A stretch of DNA of 64,000 nt from JACDHG01 sp963815295 (GTDB lineage Bacteria; Actinomycetota; Actinomycetes; Propionibacteriales; Nocardioidaceae): assembly GCA_963815295.1 (NCBI GenBank), contig CAWFFZ010000001.1, forward strand, positions 310,001 to 374,000, written 5' to 3'. Shown here one piece after another: positions 43,626 through 52,604 of this stretch. Each line of letters starts with the position of its first letter. The first letter of the stretch is position 1. The notes beneath the pieces were generated by a model. It did not search any database. It worked only from the letters and a program-made list of their open reading frames with translations, and was not told the DNA's origin. The position numbers and the translations under genes are program-made.

Positions 43626-46262
43626 ATGACAGACGACACGACGACAACTCCTGACGTGCCGAGTGGCGGCCGAGTCGAGCCGGTCGAGCTGCAGACGGAG
43701 ATGCAGCGCTCCTACATCGACTACGCGATGGCCGTCATCGTGGGCCGGGCGCTGCCCGACGTACGTGACGGTTTGAAGCCGGTACACCGGCGTGTGCTCT
43801 ATGCGATGTATGACGGCGGCTACCGGCCAGACCGGGGGTTCTCGAAGTGCTCCCGCATCGTCGGAGACGTCATGGGCCAGTACCACCCGCACGGCGACAC
43901 CGCGATCTACGACACGTTGGTCCGGCTCAGCCAACCGTGGGTGATGAGGGCGCCCCTCGTGTCCGGCCAGGGCAACTTCGGCTCACCTGGCAACGACCGC
44001 GCAGCTGCGATGCGCTACACAGAATGCAAGTTGGCGCCGCTCGCGATGGAGATGGTGCGCGACATCGAGCAGGACACCGTCAACTTCCGGCCAAACTACG
44101 ACGGGCGCGGCTCCGAGCCCGTCCTGTTGCCGGCCCGCTACCCGAACCTCCTCGTCAACGGTTCCGCCGGGATCGCCGTCGGGATGGCGACGAACATCCC
44201 GCCGCACAACTTGCGCGAAGTTGCCGACGGGGTCCAGTGGTCGCTGGAGCATCCAGACGCCACCCGGCAGGAGCTCCAGGACGCGCTGATCGAGCGAATC
44301 AAGGGGCCGGACTTCCCCATGGGTGCGCTCATCGTCGGTACGCAAGGCATCGAGCAGGCGTACCGAACCGGCCGCGGCTCCGTGATGATGCGTGCCATCG
44401 TCGACATCGAAGAAGACAGCAATAACCGTGTCTGCCTGGTCGTCACCCAGCTGCCTTACCAGGTCAACCCCGACAACTTGGCGCTGAAGATTGCCGAGCT
44501 CGCCGACTCGGGTCGCGTCCAGGGCATCGCCGACGTACGTGATGACACGTCGTCGCGCACCGGACAGCGACTCGTCGTCGTGCTGAAGCGCGACGCCATC
44601 GCTCGTGTCGTCCTCAACAACCTGTTCAAGCACACCGAGCTGCAACAGAACTTCAGCTGCAACATGCTCGCCCTCGTCGATGACGTGCCCCGGACTCTGA
44701 CCATCGACCAGTTCATCAGCAACTGGGTCCGCCACCAGATCGATGTCATCCAGCGGCGCACGCGCTACCGGCTGAGGGAGGCCGAGAAGCAGGCCCACAT
44801 CTACCGCGGACTGGTGAAGGCGCTCGACGCGCTCGACGAAGTGATCGCGCTGATCCGTCGCAGCCAGACGACAGACGATGCAAGCCAAGAGCTCCAGACG
44901 TTCCTCGACATCGACGAGGTCCAGGCCCGCGCGATCCTCGACATGCAGCTGCGTCGACTCGCGGCGATGGAGCGGCAGAACATCATCAACCGGCTCGAGG
45001 ACCTCGAGGCACAGATCTCGGATCTCGAAGACATCCTCGCCGACGAGGCTCGCCAGCGACGGATCGTCAGTGAAGAGCTGGCAGAGATCGTGGCGAAGTT
45101 CGGAAACGAGCGGCGCAGCCAAATCATCCCTGCCGACGGTGACCTGTCGATGGAAGACCTGATCCCAGACGAGGACGTCGTCATCACGATCACTCGCGGC
45201 GGGTATGCCAAGCGGACCAAGGCCGACCTCTACCGTCTGCAAAAGCGTGGCGGCAAGGGTGTGCGCGGTGCGGCGCTGAAGGGCGACGACCTCGTCGAGC
45301 ACTTTTTCTCGTCCACTAACCACCACTGGCTGTTGTTCTTCACGACCGCCGGTCGCGTCTACCGGACGAAGGCCTACCACCTTCCCGAGTCGGCACGCGA
45401 CGCCAAGGGCGGCCATGTCGCCGGGCTCTTGTCGTTCCAGCCCGACGAGCAGATCGCCCAAGTGCTAGCGATCCGCGACTACGAACAATCGCCGTACCTC
45501 GTCCTCGCCACCCGACGCGGCTACGTCAAGAAGACGAAACTGACCGACTACAACTCACCGCGGCAGGCCGGCGTCATCGCGATTAACTTCCGCGAGGACG
45601 ACGACGAGTTGATCGGCGCCGAGCTCGTGACCGCCGACGACACGTTGTTGCTGGTGTCGCGGAAGGGTCAGTCGGTGCGGTTCCGTGCCGACAACTCCCA
45701 GCTCCGACCGATGGGTCGCGCGACATCCGGGGTGACCGGCATGAGGTTCCGCGCAGGAGACGAGCTGCTGTCGATGTCGGTCGTGCCCTCGAACATCGAC
45801 GAGGAGGCACCGCCGCTCTACGTGTTCACGGTGACCGATGGAGGCTGGGCGAAGCGCACCCGAGTAGAGGAATACCGCATCCAGGGCCGCGGCGGCCTTG
45901 GCATCAAGGCCATGAAGCTGGCCGACGCGCGTGGCTCCCTGGTGGGGGCGATGGTGGTGACCGACTCCGACGAAGTGATGGCGGTCCGCGCGACAGGCCA
46001 GGTCACTCGGTCCCCCGCTGTCGACGTACCAGCCAAGGGACGTGACACCATGGGTGTCAAGTTCGTCACCGTCGCCGAAGCCGACACCGTCGTCGGGATC
46101 GCTCGCAACACCGAGCGTGAGGTCGATGACGAGCTGCTCGACGAGGCAGAGGTGGAATCACCCGCCGACGTCGAGGTGGATCAGGACAACCAAACCGAAC
46201 CGCTGGAAACCGCAAGCGACACCGAAGGACAGGAGGGACAGGCCGATGACCAACCCCGGTGA
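43626..46262 (+). CDS. gyrA: DNA gyrase subunit A
   Basis: Breakage-reunion subunit, 878 residues. The catalytic Tyr is in AAMRYTECKL; the quinolone region reads YHPHGDTAIYDTLVRL, with Thr at the position of E. coli Ser83 and Asp kept at Asp87. The GyrA box is QKRGGKG, and six beta-pinwheel repeats follow. The C-terminal tail is acidic. ATG 43626 follows GGAAGTG. It overlaps the DUF3566 gene by 17 bases. Confidence 0.98.
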   Translation: MTDDTTTTPDVPSGGRVEPVELQTEMQRSYIDYAMAVIVGRALPDVRDGLKPVHRRVLYAMYDGGYRPDRGFSKCSRIVGDVMGQYHPHGDTAIYDTLVRLSQPWVMRAPLVSGQGNFGSPGNDRAAAMRYTECKLAPLAMEMVRDIEQDTVNFRPNYDGRGSEPVLLPARYPNLLVNGSAGIAVGMATNIPPHNLREVADGVQWSLEHPDATRQELQDALIERIKGPDFPMGALIVGTQGIEQAYRTGRGSVMMRAIVDIEEDSNNRVCLVVTQLPYQVNPDNLALKIAELADSGRVQGIADVRDDTSSRTGQRLVVVLKRDAIARVVLNNLFKHTELQQNFSCNMLALVDDVPRTLTIDQFISNWVRHQIDVIQRRTRYRLREAEKQAHIYRGLVKALDALDEVIALIRRSQTTDDASQELQTFLDIDEVQARAILDMQLRRLAAMERQNIINRLEDLEAQISDLEDILADEARQRRIVSEELAEIVAKFGNERRSQIIPADGDLSMEDLIPDEDVVITITRGGYAKRTKADLYRLQKRGGKGVRGAALKGDDLVEHFFSSTNHHWLLFFTTAGRVYRTKAYHLPESARDAKGGHVAGLLSFQPDEQIAQVLAIRDYEQSPYLVLATRRGYVKKTKLTDYNSPRQAGVIAINFREDDDELIGAELVTADDTLLLVSRKGQSVRFRADNSQLRPMGRATSGVTGMRFRAGDELLSMSVVPSNIDEEAPPLYVFTVTDGGWAKRTRVEEYRIQGRGGLGIKAMKLADARGSLVGAMVVTDSDEVMAVRATGQVTRSPAVDVPAKGRDTMGVKFVTVAEADTVVGIARNTEREVDDELLDEAEVESPADVEVDQDNQTEPLETASDTEGQEGQADDQPR

Positions 46263-46884
46263 CGACCAACCGTTGGCGCCGCGGCGGTCCCTGCGCAAGT
46301 CCACTAGCCCAAGCTCGCCGCGCGCCCAACCGGTGACGACGCCGCCGTACGGCGGTGCGCCTCAGCAGGCGCCGGCAGCTCCGCTTGTGGACCGGACGTT
46401 CCCGGTGCCTCCCGTGCCCGAGCCGACCACCCAACAGCAGGATGGGGCATACGGAGAGGAGCAGACCCCCCGGAAGGCCGAGCGCAAGACCGGCGCCCCC
46501 CGGACGCGGACCATGCGTCGGGCGAAGCTGCGGTTGCTCCGCGTCGACCCATGGTCGGTGACGAAGGCGTCGTTCTTGCTGTCGATCGCGTTCGGGATCA
46601 TGTGCGTGGTCGCCGTCTTCCTGATCTTCTCGATCATGAGCGCTGCCGGTCTGTGGGACCACATCAACGAAACCATCCAGGGGGTGCTCAACCAGAGCCC
46701 CGACGAGCGCTTCGACATCAAGGACTATGTCGGGATGGACCGGGTGATGGCGATCACGATGCTGATCGCTGCCATCGACGTGGTGCTGATCACCGCGCTC
46801 GCGACGCTCGGCGCCTTTATCTACAACATGGCTGCTTCACTTCTCGGTGGCATCGAGGTCACGCTCGCTGAGGATCTGAAGTAG
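46246..46884 (+). CDS. DUF3566 membrane protein
   Basis: Protein of 212 residues. The first 100 are disordered and Pro/Gln-rich, with a basic stretch (RTMRRAKLRLLRVDPWSVTK) leading into the DUF3566 domain with two membrane helices (about 106-132 and 165-188). It is the constant neighbour of gyrA in Actinobacteria. ATG 46246 lies in the gyrA end, with AGGAGGGA eight bases upstream. The function is unknown; mycobacterial CwsA-like roles have been suggested for nearby small proteins but are not shown here. Confidence 0.88.
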   Translation: MTNPGDDQPLAPRRSLRKSTSPSSPRAQPVTTPPYGGAPQQAPAAPLVDRTFPVPPVPEPTTQQQDGAYGEEQTPRKAERKTGAPRTRTMRRAKLRLLRVDPWSVTKASFLLSIAFGIMCVVAVFLIFSIMSAAGLWDHINETIQGVLNQSPDERFDIKDYVGMDRVMAITMLIAAIDVVLITALATLGAFIYNMAASLLGGIEVTLAEDLK

Positions 46885-46929
46885 GTCGGCAGCCGCCCGA
46901 CTTGGCGTGGTGGAATCGCCTGCTTGCCG

Positions 46930-46946
46930 GGGCCGTTGGACGGCCC
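46930..46946 (+). terminator. Hairpin after the gyrase operon
   Basis: GGGCCGT pairs with ACGGCCC around TGG. It lies 45 bases after the DUF3566 stop and before tRNA-Ile. Confidence 0.6.
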
Positions 46947-47010
46947 TCAACTGGTTTGGGCGGCGGAGTCGGGATGGGGTAACCTGCGTCGGCAGCGTCC
47001 GCCGTTTCAT

Positions 47011-47085
47011 GGGCCTATAGCTCAGCTTGGTTAGAGCGCTTCCCTGATAAGGAAGAGGTCAGAGGTTCAAGTCCTCTTAGGCCCA
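47011..47085 (+). tRNA. tRNA-Ile (GAT)
   Basis: A full cloverleaf is visible. The acceptor GGGCCTA pairs with TAGGCCC, the anticodon arm CTTCC-CTGATAA-GGAAG gives GAT, and the T arm is AGAGG-TTCAAGT-CCTCT. The 3' CCA is not encoded. It stands downstream of the gyrase operon, a standard actinobacterial place. Confidence 0.97.
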
Positions 47086-47113
47086 CGGTCCACAACCAGC
47101 CCAGGGGGCACAC

Positions 47114-47242
47114 ATGCTCAAGAAGATCCTGACCATCGCCGCGGTCGCCGCTGTCGCCAAGATTGTCCTTGACAAGCTCACCCGCAGCGACGACGCCGAC
47201 CTGTGGGCCGAGGCAACCGACCCGGTCGAGCGCAACCGGTAA
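47114..47242 (+). CDS. DLW-39 family small protein
   Basis: Encodes only 42 residues: a hydrophobic N-terminal helix (KKILTIAAVAAVAKIVLDKL) and the family signature DADLWAEATDPV. ATG 47114 follows AGGGGGC. It lies between tRNA-Ile and tRNA-Ala, where this actinobacterial family is usually found. Its function is unknown; the helix suggests a membrane-bound peptide. Confidence 0.9.
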   Translation: MLKKILTIAAVAAVAKIVLDKLTRSDDADLWAEATDPVERNR

Positions 47243-47271
47243 AGTTTGGCGCTGGGTCTTCGGACCACTCC

Positions 47272-47344
47272 GGGGACGTGGCGCAATTGGTAGCGCACCT
47301 GCTTTGCAAGCAGGGGGTTGAGGGTTCGAGTCCCTTCGTCTCCA
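47272..47344 (+). tRNA. tRNA-Ala (TGC)
   Basis: The acceptor GGGGACG pairs with CGTCTCC (one G-T), the anticodon arm CCTGC-TTTGCAA-GCAGG gives TGC, and the T arm is AGGG-TTCGAGT-CCCT. The CCA is not encoded. It pairs with tRNA-Ile around the DLW-39 gene. Confidence 0.97.
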
Positions 47345-47350
47345 CTCCAT

Positions 47351-47369
47351 GCACCAGGCTGTCTGGTGC
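47351..47369 (+). terminator. Hairpin after tRNA-Ala
   Basis: GCACCAG and CTGGTGC form a seven-base stem around GCTGT, six bases after the tRNA. It probably ends the tRNA transcript. Confidence 0.6.
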
Positions 47370-47572
47370 CGCTCCGCGGAACGGGCCACATAATCGGTTG
47401 AACGGCTGTTGGACGAGGTCAGCCAAACGGAGTGGCACCCTGGCTGTTCGGACATTTCCTCACATCAATCGTCAATTACCACCTCAGATTCGCCACTCCT
47501 TCACCACACTAGGCAACAACGTCGGGTGAGTTTCCGTTCACCCATGGTGACGTAACGATGTGGAGGACTACG

Positions 47573-48913
47573 GTGTCTGGAAATCTTCGCTCCCGCGGTG
47601 GGCTCGGTCTGGCGGTGGCCGTGACGGCTGCCCTGGTCGCTGCACTGCTGCCCGGGACCATGAGTACGGCGACAGCCAAGCCGCCGCCGAAGCCAGGCAA
47701 TGTGACTGGGCTTGCCCTGCAAGCCACCAAGCCTGGCGCTGCGTACCGAGTCGAAAGCACGTGGCAGGCCGCGAACAACGCGACGACCTACCGGGTCACG
47801 ATGACCGACGGTGCTGGGGTCCAGCTCGCGCAGGACAACGTCACCGCGACAACGTTCACAGGCGCGGCAGCGCGCCCAGCCGGCAGCACCGTCACGGTTT
47901 CTGTGGTGCCCTTCAACGGCCCCCGACGCGGCAGAGCGGCGACGCGGTCGATCGTGCTGCCCGACCTGACCGCACCCGTCGCGGCTTACACCGTCACACC
48001 GCAGATGTCGCCCAACGGCGACGTCACGATCGAGGTGAACTCCATCAGCGATGACCTGTCGACCGATGCCCAAATCACCCAAGCGGTCGATTGGGCCGAC
48101 GGCAGCCCCACCGTGGACGCCGATGGCACGGTCACCTCATTCGCACACGGGTACGGCGCGACCCAGGCTGTCTACTACCCCGTCGTCACAGTCGCCGACC
48201 TAGTGGGCAACACACGCGTCTACGAGCTCACGGTCGTCGTGGATGACGTGACTGCCCCCACTGGCACGTTCTCGGTCTCGCCACTGAATGCATGGGCCAG
48301 ATGGACCCAGGTCACCCTGACGCAGATCGAGATTCAGGACGACTTGAGCCAGGACGACAAGATTTCCAGGACGGTCGACTGGGGCGACGGCACCACGTTG
48401 CCTTGGACAACCGGCGCGACCAGTACCCATCGTTACCTGACGGGCGCCAACGTCTCCCCCACCGTCACGGTCACCGATGAAGCCGGCAACCAGTCCGATC
48501 CGCTCAGCACCTCGGTAGTCACCGTCACGGTTGACTCCGTTGCTCCGCGGGTGCGGCTGACCCCGCCGAAGCTCCGAGTGCATTCGGTGCGGAGCTGGAA
48601 GACGCTGAAGGGACGGTCGTACGACTCCGGGACGGGTGTCCGCAAGGTGCGGCTTCGCGCGATCGAGAAGCGCGGCTCGGTCTGGTACTCCTACAAGCCG
48701 CTCAGACAGACCTGGGTCCGTGGTGGAACCACCCGCGCTGCCGCCTGGGCGAAGACAGGGGCGGCGAAGGTGTCGCCCACCACAGCACGCACCTGGTCAG
48801 TCAAGCTGCGATACCTGAAGAAGGGCCTGCTGGTGTACAAGGTCTCCTCGAAGGACAACGTCGGCAACGTGTCGGCCTGGAAGTTGCGCAAGCAGCTGCT
48901 GACGCGATACTGA
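47573..48913 (+). CDS. Secreted protein with PKD/Ig-like repeats
   Basis: Exported protein of 446 residues. GTG 47573 with GGAGG six bases upstream is preferred to an ATG at 47558. A signal peptide (about 1-35, ending TATAKP) is followed by a fibronectin-like domain, then two PKD-like repeats that share DLSxDxxIxxxVDWxDGS/T (near 160-190 and 255-290). A basic C-terminal domain (RLTPPKLRVHSVRSWKTLKGR...) resembles actinobacterial Ig-like surface modules. No anchor or catalytic domain is seen; adhesion or glycan binding is possible but not shown. Confidence 0.8.
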   Translation: MSGNLRSRGGLGLAVAVTAALVAALLPGTMSTATAKPPPKPGNVTGLALQATKPGAAYRVESTWQAANNATTYRVTMTDGAGVQLAQDNVTATTFTGAAARPAGSTVTVSVVPFNGPRRGRAATRSIVLPDLTAPVAAYTVTPQMSPNGDVTIEVNSISDDLSTDAQITQAVDWADGSPTVDADGTVTSFAHGYGATQAVYYPVVTVADLVGNTRVYELTVVVDDVTAPTGTFSVSPLNAWARWTQVTLTQIEIQDDLSQDDKISRTVDWGDGTTLPWTTGATSTHRYLTGANVSPTVTVTDEAGNQSDPLSTSVVTVTVDSVAPRVRLTPPKLRVHSVRSWKTLKGRSYDSGTGVRKVRLRAIEKRGSVWYSYKPLRQTWVRGGTTRAAAWAKTGAAKVSPTTARTWSVKLRYLKKGLLVYKVSSKDNVGNVSAWKLRKQLLTRY

Positions 48914-48959
48914 TCTGCCCAACCCGCTGCATCGGGTGTCCAATCTGAAGTCCGATTAT

Positions 48960-48997
48960 CTGCCGCACGTCCTCAACTGAATGAGGGCGTGCGGCAG
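48960..48997 (+). terminator. Hairpin after the PKD-like gene
   Basis: CTGCCGCACG pairs with CGTGCGGCAG, and inside CCTCA pairs with TGAGG around ACTGAA, giving a 15-bp stem with one mismatch. It lies between the PKD-like gene and the SURF1 gene. Confidence 0.85.
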
Positions 48998-49038
48998 ACT
49001 GACGAGGTGACGCGCCACCACCGCGACGAGGACATTGT

Positions 49039-49758
49039 GTGAGTCGCTACCTCAACGCGCGCGCGGTTGGGCTGGCTGTCGTGGCGTTGCTGCTGATGGG
49101 CACCATGGTGGTCCTCGGCCTTTGGCAGCTCGGCGTGTACGACGACCGCCAGAGCGCGGACTCCGTGGCAACGCTGGATGAGGACCCGCAGCCACTCGAC
49201 GACGTACTCGGTCCGGACGCGGCGTTCCCCTCTGACGGTGTCGGCAAGCTGGTGACCGTGCGTGGCACTTATGTCGCCGATGAGCAGTTGTACGTCGAAG
49301 GGCTGGCGGGCAATGACGCACGGTACGCCGTCGTGACTCCGCTCCTCACTAACGCAGGTTCGGCCGTGCTGGTGGTGCGCGGAGGCGCCGACGAGGCGGC
49401 GGCCGACGTACCTGATGGGGAGGTGGAGGTATCCGGCGTGCTCGAGCCACCGACGCCCGGAGGTGGCCCCGTAGGAACAGGCCGCATCACCGACGGGCTC
49501 CGCATCGCGCCGCTGGTCGAGGCGGTCAGCGAGGATCTCTACGGCGGCTACGTCATCGCGTCCGGCTCGCCGGCGCAGGGTCTCTCCCCGATAACCGCGA
49601 CAGCGCCTGATCCGTCCGGGTGGGCCGGCATCCGCAATCTGTTGTATGCGATCCAGTGGTGGCTGTTCGCCGCCTTCGTCGGGTTCATGTGGTGGCGGAT
49701 CGTCGGAGACCTCGAGACCGCCGAGACGAACGCCGATCAGGTGGGATACCGTCCCTGA
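49039..49758 (+). CDS. SURF1-family cytochrome oxidase assembly protein
   Basis: Membrane protein of 239 residues that helps put heme a into cytochrome aa3 oxidase. Two membrane helices flank an extracellular domain: one near the start (AVGLAVVALLLMGTMVVLGLWQL) with the family GxWQL, one near the end (NLLYAIQWWLFAAFVGFMWWRI). The inner domain has VTVRGTYVADEQLYVEG and PLLTNAGSAVLVVRGG. GTG 49039 is the start. The DUF3817 gene follows after two bases. Confidence 0.88.
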   Translation: MSRYLNARAVGLAVVALLLMGTMVVLGLWQLGVYDDRQSADSVATLDEDPQPLDDVLGPDAAFPSDGVGKLVTVRGTYVADEQLYVEGLAGNDARYAVVTPLLTNAGSAVLVVRGGADEAAADVPDGEVEVSGVLEPPTPGGGPVGTGRITDGLRIAPLVEAVSEDLYGGYVIASGSPAQGLSPITATAPDPSGWAGIRNLLYAIQWWLFAAFVGFMWWRIVGDLETAETNADQVGYRP

Positions 49759-49760
49759 CC

Positions 49761-50105
49761 GTGAGTGGAGCGCTGCTGCGGTACCGGGTGATGGCTTACG
49801 TCGTCGGCGTCCTGCTCATCGTGCTGATCTGTGTCGGTGTGCCGCTGAAGTACCTTGCCGACGAGGGCAGCGACCCGCAGGAACTCGGCGAGTGGATCAC
49901 GACGTATCTCGGAATCGCCCACGGCTGGCTCTACATGTTGTTCCTGGTGACGGCAGCGCTGCTCGCACGTCGAGCTCGGTTCCCACTGGGGTTCACGATC
50001 GCGGTGCTACTGCTGGGGACGGTGCCGTTCCTCAGCTTCTACGGCGAACGTCGGGCCACCGGCCGGGTCAGGCAGACGTATGCCGACCAGCTCCCGACGC
50101 ACTGA
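49761..50105 (+). CDS. DUF3817 membrane protein
   Basis: Small membrane protein of 114 residues with three hydrophobic segments (VVGVLLIVLICVGVPLKYL, IAHGWLYMLFLVTAALLARR, LGFTIAVLLLGTVPFLSFYGE). The family signature GxxHGxLYxxF and PFxSFxxER are visible. GTG 49761 is two bases after the SURF1 stop, so they are co-translated; pairing with SURF1 is seen in other actinobacteria. The function is unknown. Confidence 0.85.
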   Translation: MSGALLRYRVMAYVVGVLLIVLICVGVPLKYLADEGSDPQELGEWITTYLGIAHGWLYMLFLVTAALLARRARFPLGFTIAVLLLGTVPFLSFYGERRATGRVRQTYADQLPTH

Positions 50106-50172
50106 TCCGCCGCCGGGGAGCACTCGAGCCCGCTCCGGGACTGCCGGGCAGAGAGCGGTCGGCTGAGAAAGT

Positions 50173-50207
50173 CGTGACCACCAGTCAACTACCGACTGGT
50201 GGTCACG
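50173..50207. terminator. Bidirectional hairpin between convergent genes
   Basis: CGTGACCACCAGTC and its complement form a perfect 14-bp stem around AACTACC. It lies midway between the stops of the DUF3817 gene and the convergent membrane protein gene. Confidence 0.9.
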
Positions 50208-50250
50208 ATATTCGGGAGCAACCGGCACCCCGGTGCGGCGTGCCGGCGGT

Positions 50251-50907
50251 TCAGACGCTCTTCTTCCGCAGCGGCTTGTCCGGCGTGGTCGGAGTGGGAG
50301 ACTCGACGGTCTCCTCCGACGCAAGCGGCGCGGTGGGGGCCGTCTCCGATCCGTCGACCGGTGCGGCGGCTGCTGTAGAGGAAGCCGCGGTCTTCTTGGC
50401 CGGCTTTGCGGCGGCCTTCGAGGGCGAGGTAGCCGACGGCTTGGCAGGTGGCGGTGTGTGCGCGGGCCTCGCCGGTGGCACGGCGGCGGTGTCACGGCTG
50501 GTCGTCCACGCGGGATCAGCATCCTTGCCGGTGAGCTTGTTGTAGAGGTACGCCGCTGCTCCACCGAGTCCGAGGAGGAGCAAGAAGTTGCGCAGCTTGT
50601 GGCTCTTCTTCTTCTTCTGCTCCTCGACTAGGCCGGCGCGCTCGGCGACCTCACGTCCGCGCTTGCGCCCTTGTGCCACCGCCTCGGCGACAACCGGTGC
50701 GAGCTTGTCGCGGGCATCTTCGACCGCAGGCCCGATGCGGTCGCGGGCTTCCCCGAGGGTGGGCCCGACAGTTGAGGAGACCGACGAGATGACTTGGTCG
50801 GTCGCCGTGCCGATCTTGTCCAAGGCCGCCTCGGCTGCTGGCGGTATGCTGCCGCGGGCGTCCTTGGCGGCGGAACGTGCCTTCTTGCGGGCTGTTGTCA
50901 GGGCCAC
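50251..50907 (-). CDS. Ala/Pro/Lys-rich membrane-anchored protein, unknown
   Basis: Product of 218 residues. GTG 50907 is chosen because AGGAGG lies seven bases upstream; ATG at 50943 or 50934 has no such site. The first 90 residues form amphipathic helices rich in Ala, Asp and Arg (ARKKARSAAKDARGSIPP and repeats), followed by a basic patch (EEQKKKKSHKLR) and one hydrophobic helix (NFLLLLGLGGAAAYLYNKLTG). The rest is a Lys/Ala/Pro/Thr low-complexity tail. Similar proteins occur near ppiA and crgA in actinobacteria, but I know no function. Confidence 0.7.
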   Translation of the reverse strand: MALTTARKKARSAAKDARGSIPPAAEAALDKIGTATDQVISSVSSTVGPTLGEARDRIGPAVEDARDKLAPVVAEAVAQGRKRGREVAERAGLVEEQKKKKSHKLRNFLLLLGLGGAAAYLYNKLTGKDADPAWTTSRDTAAVPPARPAHTPPPAKPSATSPSKAAAKPAKKTAASSTAAAAPVDGSETAPTAPLASEETVESPTPTTPDKPLRKKSV

Positions 50908-51131
50908 AGCGGGGTCCTCCTGTGTCAGGGACATCTCAAGCATCGGGGCTGAACTGCCTGGTAACCCTACTCTTACCCATCCCTGCTTGTTTCACCACCG
51001 TTCAACCCCGACGACCCGGCTGAAACGGCGGCTCGATCCGCTTGAGCAGCATGCAAGGATGGCACTGTCCGTCAGTGGCCGGGGTGACCCCACGGCCGTC
51101 AAACCCGATGCCCGACCCCGAGAGGTGACCT

Positions 51132-51656
51132 GTGGCTGAAGACCTGTTTGCCACGCTCAAGACGAACCGCGGCGATGTCACGATCCAGCTGTTCCCCAAC
51201 CACGCGCCGAAGACCGTCGAGAACTTCGTCGGGCTCGCCGAAGGGTCGAAGGAGTGGACCGACCCGGCTACCGGGCAGCCTTCCAGCCAGCCGTTCTACG
51301 ACGGCCTCACGTTCCATCGGGTGATCGACGGGTTCATGATCCAGGGCGGTTGCCCGCAGGGCACCGGCACGGGTGGGCCTGGCTACACGTTCAAGGACGA
51401 GTTCCATCCCGAGCTCGCGTTCTCGAAGCCGTACCTGCTGGCGATGGCCAACGCCGGCCCTGGCACCAATGGTTCACAGTTCTTCATCACCCTCGGCCCC
51501 ACGCCACATCTCAACCGCAAGCACACGATCTTCGGGGAGGTGGCCGACCAGGCCAGCCGTGACGTCGTCGACGCGATTGGCAAGACGTCGACCGGACGCG
51601 GTGACAAGCCCTCGGAAGCGGTCGTGATCGAACGTCTCGAGATCGAGCGCCGGTAG
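51132..51656 (+). CDS. ppiA: Cyclophilin-type peptidyl-prolyl isomerase
   Basis: Proline isomerase of 174 residues, equivalent to Rv0009. The active-site residues are present in YDGLTFHRVIDGFMIQGG (Arg, Phe, Met/Gln), LAMANAGPGTNGSQFFITLG and HTIFGEV. GTG 51132 follows GAGAGG. It lies upstream of the rhomboid gene with 15 bases between them, a common actinobacterial pair. Confidence 0.95.
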   Translation: MAEDLFATLKTNRGDVTIQLFPNHAPKTVENFVGLAEGSKEWTDPATGQPSSQPFYDGLTFHRVIDGFMIQGGCPQGTGTGGPGYTFKDEFHPELAFSKPYLLAMANAGPGTNGSQFFITLGPTPHLNRKHTIFGEVADQASRDVVDAIGKTSTGRGDKPSEAVVIERLEIERR

Positions 51657-51671
51657 CACTGCGCGGACGCT

Positions 51672-52514
51672 ATGAGTGCTGGAGACCCCACGACGTACGG
51701 CGCCGGGACGATCCCGCGCTGTTACCGCCACCCCGATCGCGAGACCTACATCTCGTGTCAGCGGTGCGGGCGACCGATCTGCCCCGACTGCATGACGCAG
51801 GCCTCCGTCGGCTTCCAGTGCCCCGAGTGTGTGAAGCAGGCCGCAGCGCAGACCCGCCAGGTGCGCACCGCCTTTGGTGGCCGGGTCACCGACGGCTCGT
51901 CGATCGTCACGATCGCGCTGATTGCGGCCAACGTGCTGCTCTTCATCAGCGCGCGCTCGTCGTTGAGCGTCTACTTCGACACCGTGATGGTTCCGATCGC
52001 CGTCGCCGACGGCGAGTTCTGGCGGCTGATCACGTCGACGTTCCTGCACTACCAGATCCTGCACATTGCGATGAACATGCTCGGGGTCTGGATCTTCGGG
52101 TCCTATCTCGAGGCGACGCTCGGCCGATGGCGGTTCCTGGGCCTGTACCTCGTGGCCGGTCTCGTCGGTTCGACCGTTGTCTACTGCCTCGCGCCGGTAT
52201 CGACCTCGACGCTCGGAGCCTCCGGGTCGGTCTTCGGCCTCTTCGCCGCCGCTCTTGTGCTGTTGCGTCGACAGCGGCGTGACGTCACCCAACTGCTCGT
52301 GCTGCTCGGGCTCAACCTGGCGCTCACCTTCGCTGTGCCCAACGTCTCCTGGCAGGCTCACCTGGGTGGGCTGGTCGCCGGCCTCGTCATCGGCGCGGTC
52401 TACGCCTACGCGCCGCGGGAACAACGCCTGCTCGCTCACGCGGGAGTGCTGGTCGTCCTCACGCTGCTGTGCGTGGTCGTGGTCGTCCTCCGCACCGCCG
52501 CGCTGACCGCCTGA
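51672..52514 (+). CDS. Rhomboid intramembrane serine protease with B-box zinc finger
   Basis: Intramembrane protease of 280 residues. The N-terminal Cys/His module (CYRHPDRE, CQRCGRPICPDC, CPEC) is a B-box-like zinc finger in the cytoplasm. Six or seven membrane helices follow; the catalytic Ser is in GASGSVFG and His in QAHLGG, and HIAMNMLGVWIFG with FLHYQILH is typical. ATG 51672. It may be regulated through the zinc finger; substrates are unknown. Confidence 0.92.
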   Translation: MSAGDPTTYGAGTIPRCYRHPDRETYISCQRCGRPICPDCMTQASVGFQCPECVKQAAAQTRQVRTAFGGRVTDGSSIVTIALIAANVLLFISARSSLSVYFDTVMVPIAVADGEFWRLITSTFLHYQILHIAMNMLGVWIFGSYLEATLGRWRFLGLYLVAGLVGSTVVYCLAPVSTSTLGASGSVFGLFAAALVLLRRQRRDVTQLLVLLGLNLALTFAVPNVSWQAHLGGLVAGLVIGAVYAYAPREQRLLAHAGVLVVLTLLCVVVVVLRTAALTA

Positions 52515-52527
52515 CGCCCTACCAAAC

Positions 52528-52574
52528 ACCCGCAGACCCGCGAATCGACGCTGGATCGACGCGGGTTTGCGGGT
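52528..52574. terminator. Bidirectional hairpin between the rhomboid gene and crgA
   Basis: Left arm 52528-52542 and right arm 52560-52574 pair over 15 bases with one G-T. It starts 14 bases after the rhomboid stop and serves both convergent genes. Confidence 0.85.
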
Positions 52575-52604
52575 CAGCAGGTGTCCGGACGACTGGCGGA
52601 CGAG

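Noticed and set aside
43983..45461. 492-codon minus-strand open frame inside gyrA
   Set aside because: Exactly antisense to the conserved gyrA body, with shadow composition.
46956..46985. TTGGGC / TAACCT as promoter of tRNA-Ile
   Set aside because: Spacing of 18 is acceptable but the -35 is weak; not enough to list as a feature.
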